From positions 310,001 to 374,000 of the forward strand of contig NZ_QPJK01000006.1 of the NCBI RefSeq assembly GCF_003337555.1: DNA of 64,000 nucleotides. Reading direction: 5' to 3'. The notes under the pieces are model-generated. The model was not told the origin of the DNA. It saw nothing but the letters and a program-made list of their open reading frames with translations, and searched no databases. Position 1 is the stretch's first letter, and every line of letters begins with the position of its first letter. This stretch comes from Pseudorhodoferax soli. GTDB lineage: Bacteria; Pseudomonadota; Gammaproteobacteria; Burkholderiales; Burkholderiaceae_C. Made by a program: the position numbers and the translations under genes. This document shows, one piece after another, positions 44,116 to 55,485 of this stretch.

Positions 44116-44133
44116 AATGAATCATGATTCATT
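44116..44133. promoter_or_regulatory. 18-bp perfect palindrome, candidate TetR operator
   Basis: AATGAATCATGATTCATT is a perfect palindrome of 18 bases ending 2 bases before ATG 44136. Its TGAATnnnnnnATTCA form is like operators of TetR regulators of fatty-acid and acyl-CoA genes. Binding here would block transcription of the plus-strand operon. Confidence 0.65.
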
Positions 44134-44135
44134 TT

Positions 44136-45337
<1,202 letters not shown>

Positions 45338-45341
<4 letters not shown>

Positions 45342-46399
45342 CGCACAAGATCTGGTTCGACGACACCGATGCGGCCCTGGACGAGGCCGCCCAGCGTTAC
45401 CTTGACGATCGCTACGCCTTCGCAGAGCGCCAGCGCCTGGCACCGGCCGCCCGCCGCTTCGATGCCGGCGTCTGGGCTGGTTTGGCGCAGATGGGCTGGT
45501 GCAGCGTTGCCAACGAGGCCGAGCAGGGCGGCCTTGGGGTGCGCGTCGGCTCCATCTGCCTGCTGGCGGAGCGCGCCGGCCGGGCTCTGCTCAACGAGCC
45601 CTGGCTGTCCAGCGGCGTCCTGGCACCCTGGTTGGTCGGGCAACACGGCGGCACCGCGCAGCAGCACACGTGGCTGCCTGGTCTGCTGAACGGCCAGCGC
45701 CGCGCGGCCTGCGTGCTGGAGCCGCAGACCATGGCGGTGCAGGGCGGCCGGCTGACGGGCCGCCAGGACTTGGTGCCCGATGCCGACCTGGCAGACCAGC
45801 TGTTCGTTGTAGCGGAGGGCGGGCTCTGGCAGGTCGAGACCGCACAGGATGGTGTGCGCCGCCGCCCGTTGCCGTTGCTGGACGGCCGCGGCGCAGCCAG
45901 CGTTTTCCTCGTGGAAGCGCAGGCCACGCGGCTGGACGGCGCCCAGCCCTTCGCAACCGGCCCGGTGCTCCAGATGGCCTCGCTCGCCACGGCCTGCGAT
46001 GCCTGGGGCGCGCTGCGCGCAACCTTCGAGCTCACGCTCGACTACCTCAAGACGCGCCGCCAGTTCGGCGTGCCGCTGGGCTCCTACCAGGCGCTGCAGC
46101 ACCGCATGGTGGACTTCTACATCGGCGTCGAGGAAAGCCGCGCCGTGCTGGACCAAGCCATCGCCGCGCTGGCTGCCGGCGATGCGTCGGCCACGCGCGA
46201 TGTGCACGCCGCCAAGGCGCTGGTCTGCGAGAACGCGCGGCTCGGTGCCCAGGAAGCCGTCCAGCTGCACGGCGGCATCGGCATCACCGAGGAATACGCC
46301 GCCAGCCATTACCTGCGCCGTGTGCGCGTGGACGAGCAGCTCTACGGCGCTGGCGAGCAGCACTTCCTGGCTTTTGCGGCCACTTCGGCCACCGTCTGA
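45338..46399 (+). CDS. Acyl-CoA dehydrogenase, beta-type subunit
   Basis: A 353-residue acyl-CoA dehydrogenase relative, shorter than its neighbour. The middle domain is weakly conserved, while RRQFGVPLGSYQALQHRMVD and QLHGGIGITEEY are clear. The usual C-terminal YGGxNEIQ segment is altered (LYGAGEQHF). The start is GTG 45338, overlapping the upstream stop. Paired genes of this kind encode alpha2beta2 dehydrogenases in steroid side-chain breakdown, where the partners share the FAD sites. A heterotetramer with the previous protein is inferred. Confidence 0.84.
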
Positions 46400-46414
46400 A
46401 CGGAGACAAGACCC

Positions 46415-47209
46415 ATGGACTTTTCCAGCTACGAGTGCATCGAGTTCCAGCGCGAGGGCCGCATCCTCACCATCGCGCTGAACCGCCCAGCGCAGCGCAA
46501 CGCCGTCAACGCGCGTCTGCACCATGAACTCTCGCGCGTGTTCACCGACGCGCAGCGCGACGAGGGCTCCGACATCGTGGTACTGACTGGCAACGGCAGC
46601 GCCTTTTGTGCCGGCGGCGACATCGACTGGATGCAGCTTTCTGTCGACGAGCCCAGCGAATTCGAGCGCACCGCGCGCGAAGCCAAGGACATCGTCTACA
46701 GCCAGCTCGACCTGGAGAAGCCGCTGATCTGCAGGCTCAACGGCCACGCCACCGGCCTGGGCGCGAGCCTGGCGCTCCTCAGCGACATCGTCGTCATGGC
46801 GGCCGAGGCCCGCATCGGCGACCCGCATGTCAGCGTGGGCCTGGTGGCTGGCGACGGCGGTGCGCTGATCTGGCCGCAGCTGGTGGGCTATGCCAAGGCC
46901 AAGAAGTACCTGCTGACCGGAGAGCTCATGGCGGCGGTCGAGGCCGAGCGCATCGGCCTCGTGACCGACGTGGTGCCACGCGCCGAACTCGATGCCCATG
47001 TGGCCACGCTAGCCCGGCGCCTGGCGGCAGGCGCAACCAAGGCCATCCGCTGGAGCAAGGTCACCACCAACCTGCCACTGCGCCAGCTGTTCCACAGCTA
47101 CTTCGACGCTGGCGTGGCCTACGAGTGCCTCTCGAACCTGACGGCCGACCACGCAGAAGCCGTGCGCGCCTTCCGCGAACGCCGCCCGCCCGTGTTCACT
47201 GGCCGCTGA
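46415..47209 (+). CDS. Enoyl-CoA hydratase/isomerase (crotonase family)
   Basis: A 264-residue crotonase-family protein: CAGGDIDWMQ forms the oxyanion hole, NGHATGLGASLALLSDIV and DPHVSVGLVAGDGGALIWP follow. It shares the AGDGGA-x2-WP loop with the protein at 33138, and the same Asp/Gly pattern replaces the hydratase glutamate. The two operons therefore carry paralogous, perhaps isofunctional, steps. It lies 15 bases after the dehydrogenase gene with GGAGA upstream. Confidence 0.86.
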   Translation: MDFSSYECIEFQREGRILTIALNRPAQRNAVNARLHHELSRVFTDAQRDEGSDIVVLTGNGSAFCAGGDIDWMQLSVDEPSEFERTAREAKDIVYSQLDLEKPLICRLNGHATGLGASLALLSDIVVMAAEARIGDPHVSVGLVAGDGGALIWPQLVGYAKAKKYLLTGELMAAVEAERIGLVTDVVPRAELDAHVATLARRLAAGATKAIRWSKVTTNLPLRQLFHSYFDAGVAYECLSNLTADHAEAVRAFRERRPPVFTGR

Positions 47210-47252
47210 AATTCTGCCCGCTGCTTCGTCCCACAACATCCAGGAGACACCC

Positions 47253-48509
47253 ATGCCCGCCATTCAACGCAGAAGCGTTCTCAAGGCCTCGGCGCTCGCC
47301 GCGGCTGCCGCCACAGGCCTGCCCGGCCTGGTGCGTGCGCAGTCGGCCCCACTGAAGATCGGCCTGATCACGCCGCTCAGCGGCCCGCAGGAGTTCATCG
47401 GCTCCTATGTCAAGAACGGCGCCGACGTGGCGATCGAGCAGATCAACAAAGGCGGCGGCATCCTGGGGCGCCAGGTGCAGCTGGAGATCCGGGACGACAA
47501 GGCCAACCCGGCAGCCGCTCTGGCGGCCGCGCGCGAGCTGCTGGGCGCAGGCGTGAACCTGCACACCGGCGGCATCTCCAGCGCCGTGGTGCTGGCACTG
47601 GGCCCGGTCATGCAGCAGGAGAAGGGCGTGTTCATGACCTGCGGTGCCGGCACCGAGAAGATGAACCACGAGAACTACTCGCCGAACCTGTTCCGCCCTG
47701 GCGATGCGCCCGACGCGCGCACGCGCGCCCAGGCCAAGCTGATGGCGCAGAAGTACCCCGACATCACGCGCTGGACCGGCCTGGTGCCCGACCACGAGTA
47801 CGGCCGCACCACCTGGAGCATCTTCGTCGACGCGTTGCTGGAGTTCTATCCGGCCATCGCGGGCAAGAAGCCCACGGTGCTGGAGCCCATTCTGATGCCC
47901 TACGGCGTCTCCGACTACCGCAACTCGATCACCCAGGCGCTGCGCCAGCAGGCCGACGGTGTCTTCAACTGCACCTACGGCGGCGACGCCATCACCATGT
48001 TCCAGCAGGCGCGCGGCTTCGGCCTCATGGGCCGCTACAAGGTGGTTTGCGACGCGGCCAATGAGTTCCTGGTGGCACGTGGCCTCAAGCAGCAACTGCC
48101 GGCGCAGTGGACAGGCATGCACTACTACGCCGAGGCCAACAAGGGCAATGCCATGAGCGACCGCTTCGTCGCCGACTACGCGGCCAGGACGCGCGACAGC
48201 GAGCCGCTGGGCTGGGCTGCCGAGGCGCATGCCAGCCTGTACGCCTACAAGCAGGCGATCGAGAAGGCCAAGTCCGCCGAGACCGAGGCCGTGATCGCCG
48301 CGCTGAAGGGGTTGACGTGGGACACCGTGACCGGCCCGCGCACCATGCGCGCGGAGGACAACCAGGCCATCAAAGACGTGGAGCTCGTCTACCTGGAGCC
48401 GGCCGCCACCGACAAGGGCTACAAGGTATCGCAGTACGTGAAGGTCGATGGCAAGACCGTCATCTTCCCGCCCACGCCGGGCAGGAAGCTCACGCTGCGC
48501 ACCGCCTGA
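47253..48509 (+). CDS. Liv-type ABC transporter substrate-binding protein (Tat-type signal)
   Basis: A 418-residue receptor of the Peripla_BP_6 family. The N-terminus has a twin-arginine motif RRSVLK (residues 6-11), a hydrophobic stretch and likely cleavage after VRA (29), so export may use the Tat pathway; the mature fold starts LKIGLITPLSG. AGGAGA precedes the ATG. It is followed 6 bases later by livH. Confidence 0.9.
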   Translation: MPAIQRRSVLKASALAAAAATGLPGLVRAQSAPLKIGLITPLSGPQEFIGSYVKNGADVAIEQINKGGGILGRQVQLEIRDDKANPAAALAAARELLGAGVNLHTGGISSAVVLALGPVMQQEKGVFMTCGAGTEKMNHENYSPNLFRPGDAPDARTRAQAKLMAQKYPDITRWTGLVPDHEYGRTTWSIFVDALLEFYPAIAGKKPTVLEPILMPYGVSDYRNSITQALRQQADGVFNCTYGGDAITMFQQARGFGLMGRYKVVCDAANEFLVARGLKQQLPAQWTGMHYYAEANKGNAMSDRFVADYAARTRDSEPLGWAAEAHASLYAYKQAIEKAKSAETEAVIAALKGLTWDTVTGPRTMRAEDNQAIKDVELVYLEPAATDKGYKVSQYVKVDGKTVIFPPTPGRKLTLRTA

Positions 48510-48515
48510 GCGCGC

Positions 48516-49400
48516 ATGCTGCTGGCCGACATCGCCACGCTGCTGGTCAACAGCCTCACCTGGGCGATGGCGACCTTCCTGGTCGCTGCCGGGTTGACGC
48601 TGGTGTTCGGCACGCTGCACATCCTGAACTTCTCGCACGGCGGCTTCTTCATGATCGGGGCGTACGGCGCGTACTCGCTGGCCCAGGCCCTGGGCGGCGG
48701 CAGCTCGGTCGCCTTCTACCTGTTCGGCTCGCTCGTGGCCGGCGTGTTCGTGGCCCTGCTGGGGCTGGTGGTCGATCGGCTGGTGCTCAGGCGCCTGGCG
48801 GGCGTTGAAGACGCCTACGTGCTGATCGCCACCTACGCACTGCTGCTGGTCTGCGAGGGCGCGACCAAGCTGGTCTGGGGCCTGAACTACCACAGCGTGA
48901 TGCCGCCGGCCGCGCTCGACGGTGCCTGGCTGCTCGGCGACGCCGTGGTGCCGCGATTCTCGCTGTTCATCATCGGCGCGGGCATCGTCGTCTTTGTGGT
49001 GCTAGAGGTTTTCCTGAACCGCACCGGCCCGGGCCGCCTGGTCAAGGCCATCGCTGTCGACCCCTGGATGGCTCGGCTGCTGGGCGTCAACGTGCGCTGG
49101 GTCTACACCGCCACGGTGGCCATCGGCTTCGCGCTGGCGGGCCTGGCCGGTGGCCTGCTGCTGGCCAACCAGACGCTGTCCCCCACGCTGGCCAGCGCCT
49201 TCGTGATCCAGGCCTTCGGCGTCATCATCATCGGCGGCATGGGCAGCATCAGCGGCGCCTTCTTCGGCTCCATCCTGCTGGGCCTGATCGACGCGGTGGG
49301 GCAGTGGCTGCTGCCGGGGCTGCCGGGGCTGCCATTCTTCGTGGCCATGACGCTGATCCTCCTGGTCCGGCCGCAGGGTCTCATGGGCAAGAGGCACTGA
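48516..49400 (+). CDS. LivH-like ABC transporter permease
   Basis: A 294-residue permease with LTLVFGTLHILNFSHGGFFM near the N-terminus, a FGVIIIGGMGSISGAFFGS segment and the ending LLVRPQGLMGKRH. It lies 6 bases after the receptor gene and 2 bases before livM. Confidence 0.92.
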   Translation: MLLADIATLLVNSLTWAMATFLVAAGLTLVFGTLHILNFSHGGFFMIGAYGAYSLAQALGGGSSVAFYLFGSLVAGVFVALLGLVVDRLVLRRLAGVEDAYVLIATYALLLVCEGATKLVWGLNYHSVMPPAALDGAWLLGDAVVPRFSLFIIGAGIVVFVVLEVFLNRTGPGRLVKAIAVDPWMARLLGVNVRWVYTATVAIGFALAGLAGGLLLANQTLSPTLASAFVIQAFGVIIIGGMGSISGAFFGSILLGLIDAVGQWLLPGLPGLPFFVAMTLILLVRPQGLMGKRH

Positions 49401-49402
49401 AC

Positions 49403-50376
49403 ATGCAAGCCTCTACCTTCGTGGGCGCCAACGCCCGGCGCGACGCCATCGTGCTGCTGCTGGTCATGGGGGCGGCACTGCTGGTGCCCGCCTTCCTGAA
49501 CCGCGGCCTGGTGTTCATCGCCGGCATGATCTGGATCAACGCCGTGTTCGGCCTGGCCTTCAACCTGCTGTTCGGCCTGTCGGGCGTGCTGAGCTTCGGG
49601 CAGGCCATGTTCTTCGCGGCCGGGGCCTATGCCGCCGCGCTGCTGACGCAGGGCAGCGGCCTGCCGTTCCTCATCGTGCTGCCACTGTCGGCGCTGGTCG
49701 GCGCGGCATTGGCGGCGGCCGTGGGTGTGGTGGCGCTGCGACGCAGCGAGGGCGTGTACTTCGCCATCCTGACGCTGGCCTTCGCCGAACTGCTGCATTT
49801 GCTGATCGCCAACACCGGAGTGCTGGGGCGCAACGACGGCCTGGCCGGGCTGGCGCGGCCGGTCCTGGCGGTGGGCGGCTGGCACATCGACCTGGCCGCG
49901 GGTGACAGCTTCTACTACTGCATCGTGCTGGTGTGCGGTGGGCTGATCGCCTGCGTGCGCTGGATCATCGGCACTTCCTTCGGCCGGGCGCTGCAGGCCG
50001 TCAAGCAAGACCCCGAGCGCGCCGAGTTCCTGGGCATCCCGGTGCGGCGGCATCGCCTGGCTGTTTTCGTGCTCGCTGGCGCCGTCACGGCCACGGCCGG
50101 CGCGCTGGTCGCGCCCTGGGCGCAGATCGTCACGCCGGAGCTGGCGCACTGGTCCAACTCCACCAACCCCATCCTCTACACGTTGCTGGGGGGCAGCGCC
50201 TACTTCTGGGGGCCGGTGTTGGGTGCGTTCGTGCTGTCCTGCGTGTTCTATGTGACGCGCACGTTGGTGGGCCTGTCGGACATGGTGACCGGGTTGCTGC
50301 TGCTGGTCGTCGTGGTGGGGTTGCCTGGTGGCATCCTGGGCCTGCTGTCGCGGCTCACGCAGCGGGGAGACAGGAG

Positions 50377-50380
<4 letters not shown>
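49403..50380 (+). CDS. LivM-like ABC transporter permease
   Basis: A 325-residue permease carrying LSGVLSFGQAMFFAAGAYAA (with Gln where His is usual in SFGH), an EGVYFAILTLAFAELLH segment and LLGGSAYFWGPVLGAF. About nine hydrophobic segments are visible. Its stop overlaps the livG start by 4 bases. Confidence 0.91.
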
Positions 50381-51136
<756 letters not shown>

Positions 51137-51144
<8 letters not shown>

Positions 51145-51841
51145 GGTGCGCGACCTGCATGCGCAATACGGCGACAGCCGCGTGCTGTTCGGCATCGACC
51201 TGTCGGTGCCCACGCGCGGCGGCGTGGCGCTGTTGGGCCGCAACGGCGCCGGCAAGTCCACGCTGATGAAATCACTGCTGGACGCCGGCCCGCAGTCGCG
51301 CGGCGAGGTGATGCTGAACGGTCAGCCGCTGGCCGGCCTGCCGACCGAGGCGCGGGCGCGCATGGGCCTGGCCCTGGTGCCGGAGGACCGGCGGATCTTC
51401 ACCACGCTGACAGTGCGCCAGAACCTGGAGCTGGCTTGGCATGCGGCCGGCAAGGACCGCCCCCGCATGCAGGTGGCCGAGGCCGTGGCGCTGTTTCCGA
51501 TGCTGGCGACGCTGCTGGACCGGCTGGGTTACCAGCTCTCGGGCGGCCAGCAGCAACTGGTGGCGGTGGCCCGCGGGCTCATGGCCTCGCCCCGCCTGCT
51601 CATGCTGGACGAACCGGCCGAGGGCCTGGCGCCCAAGGTCGCGCACGACCTGGCGCGCGAGGTGCACGCCGCACGCGACAAGCTGGGCCTGACCGTGCTG
51701 GTCGCCGAACAGAGCATCGCCTACGCCCGCCAGTGCACGGAGTACGTCTACCTGCTGGACAGCGGCGCACTGGTCTTCTCGGGCGACTGGGCGGCTTTCG
51801 ATGCCAATCCCGAACTGAAGACCCGCTACCTGGCGGTGTAG
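51137..51841 (+). CDS. LivF-like ABC transporter ATPase
   Basis: A 234-residue ATPase with intact Walker A GRNGAGKST, signature LSGGQQQLVAVA, Walker B LLMLDEPAEGLAP and switch AEQS. It is the last transporter gene of the right-hand operon and is followed 9 bases later by a CoA ligase. Confidence 0.92.
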
Positions 51842-51850
51842 GAGAAGACC

Positions 51851-53479
51851 ATGCGACGAGACATCAGCGGCTGGAACGTGCGTTGGGACGCGGAGCGCGC
51901 CCGGCGCTGGGTGGCCGAGGGCAAGTGGCTCGACCGCACGCTCGCCGATGCCGTCCGCGAGGGTGCACGCGACGAACCTGACCGCGTGACCCAGGTCTGC
52001 GGAGGGCGCGGCGTGACGGCTGCGGAGGTTTGGGAGAGCGCGAGGCGGCTGGCGAGTGCGCTGCAAACCCATGGCCTGCAAGCGGGCGACGTTGTCGCCT
52101 TCCAGACGCCGAATTGGCACGAGGCCGCCTTCATCGACGTGGCCTGCTGCCTGCTGGGCCTGGTGGTTTGTCCCATCGTGACGATCTACCGCGACCGCGA
52201 GGTCGAGCTGATCCTCTCGGACAGCGGGGCCAAGGCCATCTTCATTGCCAAGGAATTTCGCGGTCACGACTTCGCGACCATGCTGGCGCGCATCGCGCCG
52301 AACGTGCCTACTCTGCGGCATGTCTGGACCGTCCGTGGCGCGGCAAGCACCGGGCGCGACCTGCGCGACCTCATCGATGGCGCTGGCCCGCTGGCGACGC
52401 CGCCCGCCGTGTCGCCCGACGCGGTCAAGCTCGTGCTCTACACCTCGGGCACCACCGGCCGGCCCAAGGCGGTCCTGCACTCGCACAACTCGCTGATGCG
52501 TGCCACGCTGATGTGCGCGCGACATTGGGGCATCCGGCCCGGCGACACCACGCTCATGCCCTCGCCGGTCACGCATGTCACGGGCTTCAGCCATGGACTG
52601 GAGATGCCGTTCTACAGCGGCACGCGCTGCGTGCTCATGGAGAAATGGGACGCGGCCCAGGCGGCCGACACCATCGACCGCGAGCAGGTGAGCTTCACCA
52701 TTGGCGCCACCCCGTTCCTGCAGGAACTCATGGACGTGGCGCAAGCGCAGCAGCGCGAGCTGCCTTCGCTGCGCTTGTTCCCATGCGGCGGCGCGGCGGT
52801 GGCGCCCGAGACCATCTACCGCGTGCCGCGCGTGCTGCCCAACTGCCGTTCGTTCCGGGTCTACGGTTCCAGCGAGGCGCCGATGATCACCATGGGCTTC
52901 TGCGCGCCGGGCCAGGAACGGCTGGCGGCCGAGACCGACGGTGAGGTGATCGACTACGAAGTGCGCGTGGTGGATGCCGAGGGCAGGCCCGTGGCGCCCG
53001 GTCAGGAGGGGGAGATCTGCGCGCGCGGCCCGGCGCTGTTCCTGGGCTACGCCGATGCCGGCCACACGTCCGAAGCTTTCGACGCGGACGGCTTCTTCCA
53101 CACGGGCGACATCGGCACGCTGGACGGCAACACCGTGGTCTTCACGGGCCGCATCAAGGACCTGATCAACCGCGGTGGCGAGAAGATCAGCGCCAAGGAG
53201 GTCGAGGACCTGCTGCACCAGCACCCCGCCATCCAGGCGGCGGCCGTGGTCGCGATGCCACATGCACGCCTGGGCGAGACCGTCTGCGCCTACGTCATCG
53301 CCCGCCCTGGCGCCACGGTGGACGCCGCCGGCATCAACGCTTTGCTGGACGCGGCCGGCGTCGCGCGCCAGAAATACCCCGAGCGCTACTTCTTCGTCGA
53401 TGCCTTCCCGAGCACGGCCTCTGGAAAGGTCAAGAAGGACCTGCTGCGCCAGGACGCGCTGGAGCGCTGCAAGCGCTGA
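51851..53479 (+). CDS. AMP-dependent acyl-CoA ligase (cyclohexanecarboxylate-CoA ligase-like)
   Basis: A 542-residue ANL ligase: LYTSGTTGRPKAVLHSH (P-loop), VYGSSEAPM, HTGDIGTLDGN, GRIKDLINRGGEKISAKEVE and the C-terminal lysine in PSTASGKVKKDLL. The N-terminal DISGWNVRWDAERA segment and motif spacing resemble alicyclic-acid ligases such as AliA, but this is from general resemblance only. GGAGA precedes the ATG. It converts the acid imported by the neighbouring Liv system to its CoA ester. Confidence 0.88.
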   Translation: MRRDISGWNVRWDAERARRWVAEGKWLDRTLADAVREGARDEPDRVTQVCGGRGVTAAEVWESARRLASALQTHGLQAGDVVAFQTPNWHEAAFIDVACCLLGLVVCPIVTIYRDREVELILSDSGAKAIFIAKEFRGHDFATMLARIAPNVPTLRHVWTVRGAASTGRDLRDLIDGAGPLATPPAVSPDAVKLVLYTSGTTGRPKAVLHSHNSLMRATLMCARHWGIRPGDTTLMPSPVTHVTGFSHGLEMPFYSGTRCVLMEKWDAAQAADTIDREQVSFTIGATPFLQELMDVAQAQQRELPSLRLFPCGGAAVAPETIYRVPRVLPNCRSFRVYGSSEAPMITMGFCAPGQERLAAETDGEVIDYEVRVVDAEGRPVAPGQEGEICARGPALFLGYADAGHTSEAFDADGFFHTGDIGTLDGNTVVFTGRIKDLINRGGEKISAKEVEDLLHQHPAIQAAAVVAMPHARLGETVCAYVIARPGATVDAAGINALLDAAGVARQKYPERYFFVDAFPSTASGKVKKDLLRQDALERCKR

Positions 53480-53503
53480 TTTTGCCCACCACCAGGAGAC
53501 ACG

Positions 53504-54478
53504 ATGCACCGCAGAACCTTTGCCGCGGGTGCCGCCGCCATGTTGGCCGCGTTCACTGCCGGCCCTGTGCCGGCCCAGGAGGCCTGGCCCCAGCGCCCCG
53601 TCCGTCTGCTCGTTGGCTTCACGCCCGGCGGCTCGACCGACCTGGCGGCCCGCATCGTGGCCCAGGCACTTGGCGAACGGTTGGGCAAGCCGGTGGTGGT
53701 GGAGAACAAGCCCGGCGCCAGCGGCAACATTGCAACCGAGTTCGTGGCCAAGTCGGCGCCCGACGGCTACACACTGATGCTGTGCACGATCCCCACCCAC
53801 GCGATCAACCCGCACCTGTACAAGAACCTGCCCTACGACCACCTCAGGGACTTCGCGCCGATCTCGCTGGTGGCGATGCTGCCCAACATCGTGGCCGTCC
53901 ATCCGCAGCTGCCTGCCCGCAACCTGCAGGAACTCGTGGCGCTTGCGAAGCAGGAGCCCGCCAAGTACCAGTTTGCTGCGGTGCCTGGCGGCTCGCCGCA
54001 CCTGACGGCGGAGGTCTTCAAGGACACCGCCGGCATCCAGTTGCAGCTGGTGCCGTACAAGGGCGCGAGCCCGGCCATCACCGACGTGATCGCAGGCCAT
54101 GTGCCCATCGTGTTCGAGAACGTGGCGCCGACCATGGCCTTCATCCAGAGCGGCAAGCTCCGCCCTATCGCCGTGACCTCGCCCTCGCGACTGCCAGGCC
54201 TGGAGTCCGTGCCCACGGTGGCCGAGTCAGGCTACCCCGGCTTCGCCGTCGAGGGCTGGAGCGGCATCGTGGCCCCAACGGGCACGCCGGCTGCAGTGCT
54301 GGACCGGCTCAACGTCGAGGTGCGCGCGGTGCTGGCGCAGCCTGAAGTGCAGGCGCGCTTCGTGCAGCTGAATCTGCGCGCGCGGCCGAGCTCGCGCGAC
54401 GAGTTCGGCGCCTTCATGCGCGAGCAGACTGAGTTTTGGGGCAAGCTGATCGCTCGCATCGGCCTGAAGTTGGACTGA
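53504..54478 (+). CDS. Third tripartite tricarboxylate transporter receptor (Bug family)
   Basis: A 324-residue Bug receptor. A signal peptide ends at VPA|Q (24), then VRLLVGFTPGGSTDLAAR, VVVENKPGASGNIA, LVPYKGASPAITDVIAGH and VPTVAESGYPG. AGGAGA precedes the ATG. As with the other two, no TctAB membrane partners are in view. It adds an alternative receptor to an operon that already has a full Liv system. Confidence 0.9.
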   Translation: MHRRTFAAGAAAMLAAFTAGPVPAQEAWPQRPVRLLVGFTPGGSTDLAARIVAQALGERLGKPVVVENKPGASGNIATEFVAKSAPDGYTLMLCTIPTHAINPHLYKNLPYDHLRDFAPISLVAMLPNIVAVHPQLPARNLQELVALAKQEPAKYQFAAVPGGSPHLTAEVFKDTAGIQLQLVPYKGASPAITDVIAGHVPIVFENVAPTMAFIQSGKLRPIAVTSPSRLPGLESVPTVAESGYPGFAVEGWSGIVAPTGTPAAVLDRLNVEVRAVLAQPEVQARFVQLNLRARPSSRDEFGAFMREQTEFWGKLIARIGLKLD

Positions 54479-54482
54479 GCCC

Positions 54483-55040
54483 ATGCCTCGCATTCCTGCC
54501 CTCCAAGTCGACACGCTGCCGCCCGCACTCCAGGCGTTGCTGGCGAATCGGCCGCCCTACAACGTCTACCGGGTGTTGGCGCATGCTCCCACTGCATTGC
54601 CTGGTTTCATGCAGCTGGCCAGCGCTTTGCTGACTCGGGGCGAGCTCGACGCCCAACTGCGCGAGATGGTGATCCTGCGCGTCGGCGCGCATTGCCGATC
54701 GGCTTATGAGATCCACCAGCATCTACGACTTGCGCGCCACGTCGGCACGAGCAATGCGCGCATCGACAAGGCGTTACGGCTGGACGGACAAGCTGCCACA
54801 GATACGCTGGAGGACCGCCTGCTGGCTTTCACTGACCAAGTGGTTCTGCAGGTCAAGGCCGATGCCGCCCTGTTTGTGGCCCTGCAGTCCGAGCTATCAC
54901 CGCGCGCGCTGGTTGAGCTGCTGTTGACCATCGGGACGTACATGATGGTTTCGCGTGTGTTGGAGAATCTGGAGGTCGAGGTTGAACGCGATGACGTTGA
55001 GATTGCTGGCCACTACCAGGCCCCGACTTCATTAGGCTGA
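54483..55040 (+). CDS. Carboxymuconolactone decarboxylase-family protein
   Basis: A 185-residue helical CMD-family protein with the motif REMVILRVGAHCRSAYEIHQH, the form found in family members that lack the CxxC pair. These are often found in aromatic or lactone catabolic operons, but reactions are known for few. It ends the right-hand operon, 4 bases after the Bug gene. Confidence 0.82.
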   Translation: MPRIPALQVDTLPPALQALLANRPPYNVYRVLAHAPTALPGFMQLASALLTRGELDAQLREMVILRVGAHCRSAYEIHQHLRLARHVGTSNARIDKALRLDGQAATDTLEDRLLAFTDQVVLQVKADAALFVALQSELSPRALVELLLTIGTYMMVSRVLENLEVEVERDDVEIAGHYQAPTSLG

Positions 55041-55064
55041 CGAAGACGCTCTGCAGATATCCTG

Positions 55065-55235
55065 TCAGAGACGGCGGTTCAGTTGCTTTCGCCATGTATC
55101 GCGGGCATAGGTAGCAAGGCGAAGTTGCAGCGCCAATGTCTGGTCTGCGCCTTTGCTGTCGGTCGCGTGGCGAAGTTGAATGGCGGCGGTGCAGCGGTAG
55201 CCGTCACTGACGGCCAGGCGGTAGGTTTCCGGTGC
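55065..55235 (-). pseudogene. C-terminal fragment of an unidentified gene
   Basis: The gap 55041-55485 lies at the junction of the catabolic and defence regions. On the minus strand, codons from 55235 to the stop at 55065 read like a protein end (YRLAVSDGYRCTAAIQL, then TYARDTWRKQLNRRL) with no start, and an in-frame stop lies at 55236-55238. It looks like a truncated gene; I do not recognise the family. The remaining part to 55485 is AT-richer and should hold the promoter of the nucleotidyltransferase operon. Confidence 0.4.
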
Positions 55236-55485
55236 CTAGAACAAAGCTGTCACTGATTCGTCCACCCGACCAATGCTCTGTTGCGGTCAAGTTCGTGGAA
55301 AAGATCCCCCACAACTTGGACCGTGAGCTGCATGCGTAGGCATACTCAACCGTAATGGGCGTGCATCCGCGTGCCCTGACCGGCGGATTGAACGCGAAAG
55401 CGGTTTGCTGCTACCCTCGGCTGCGTTTGTCACAGCAAAGGCGCAGACTAGATTGAGCAGACAAAGTCGCGCCACAGGGAGAGAC

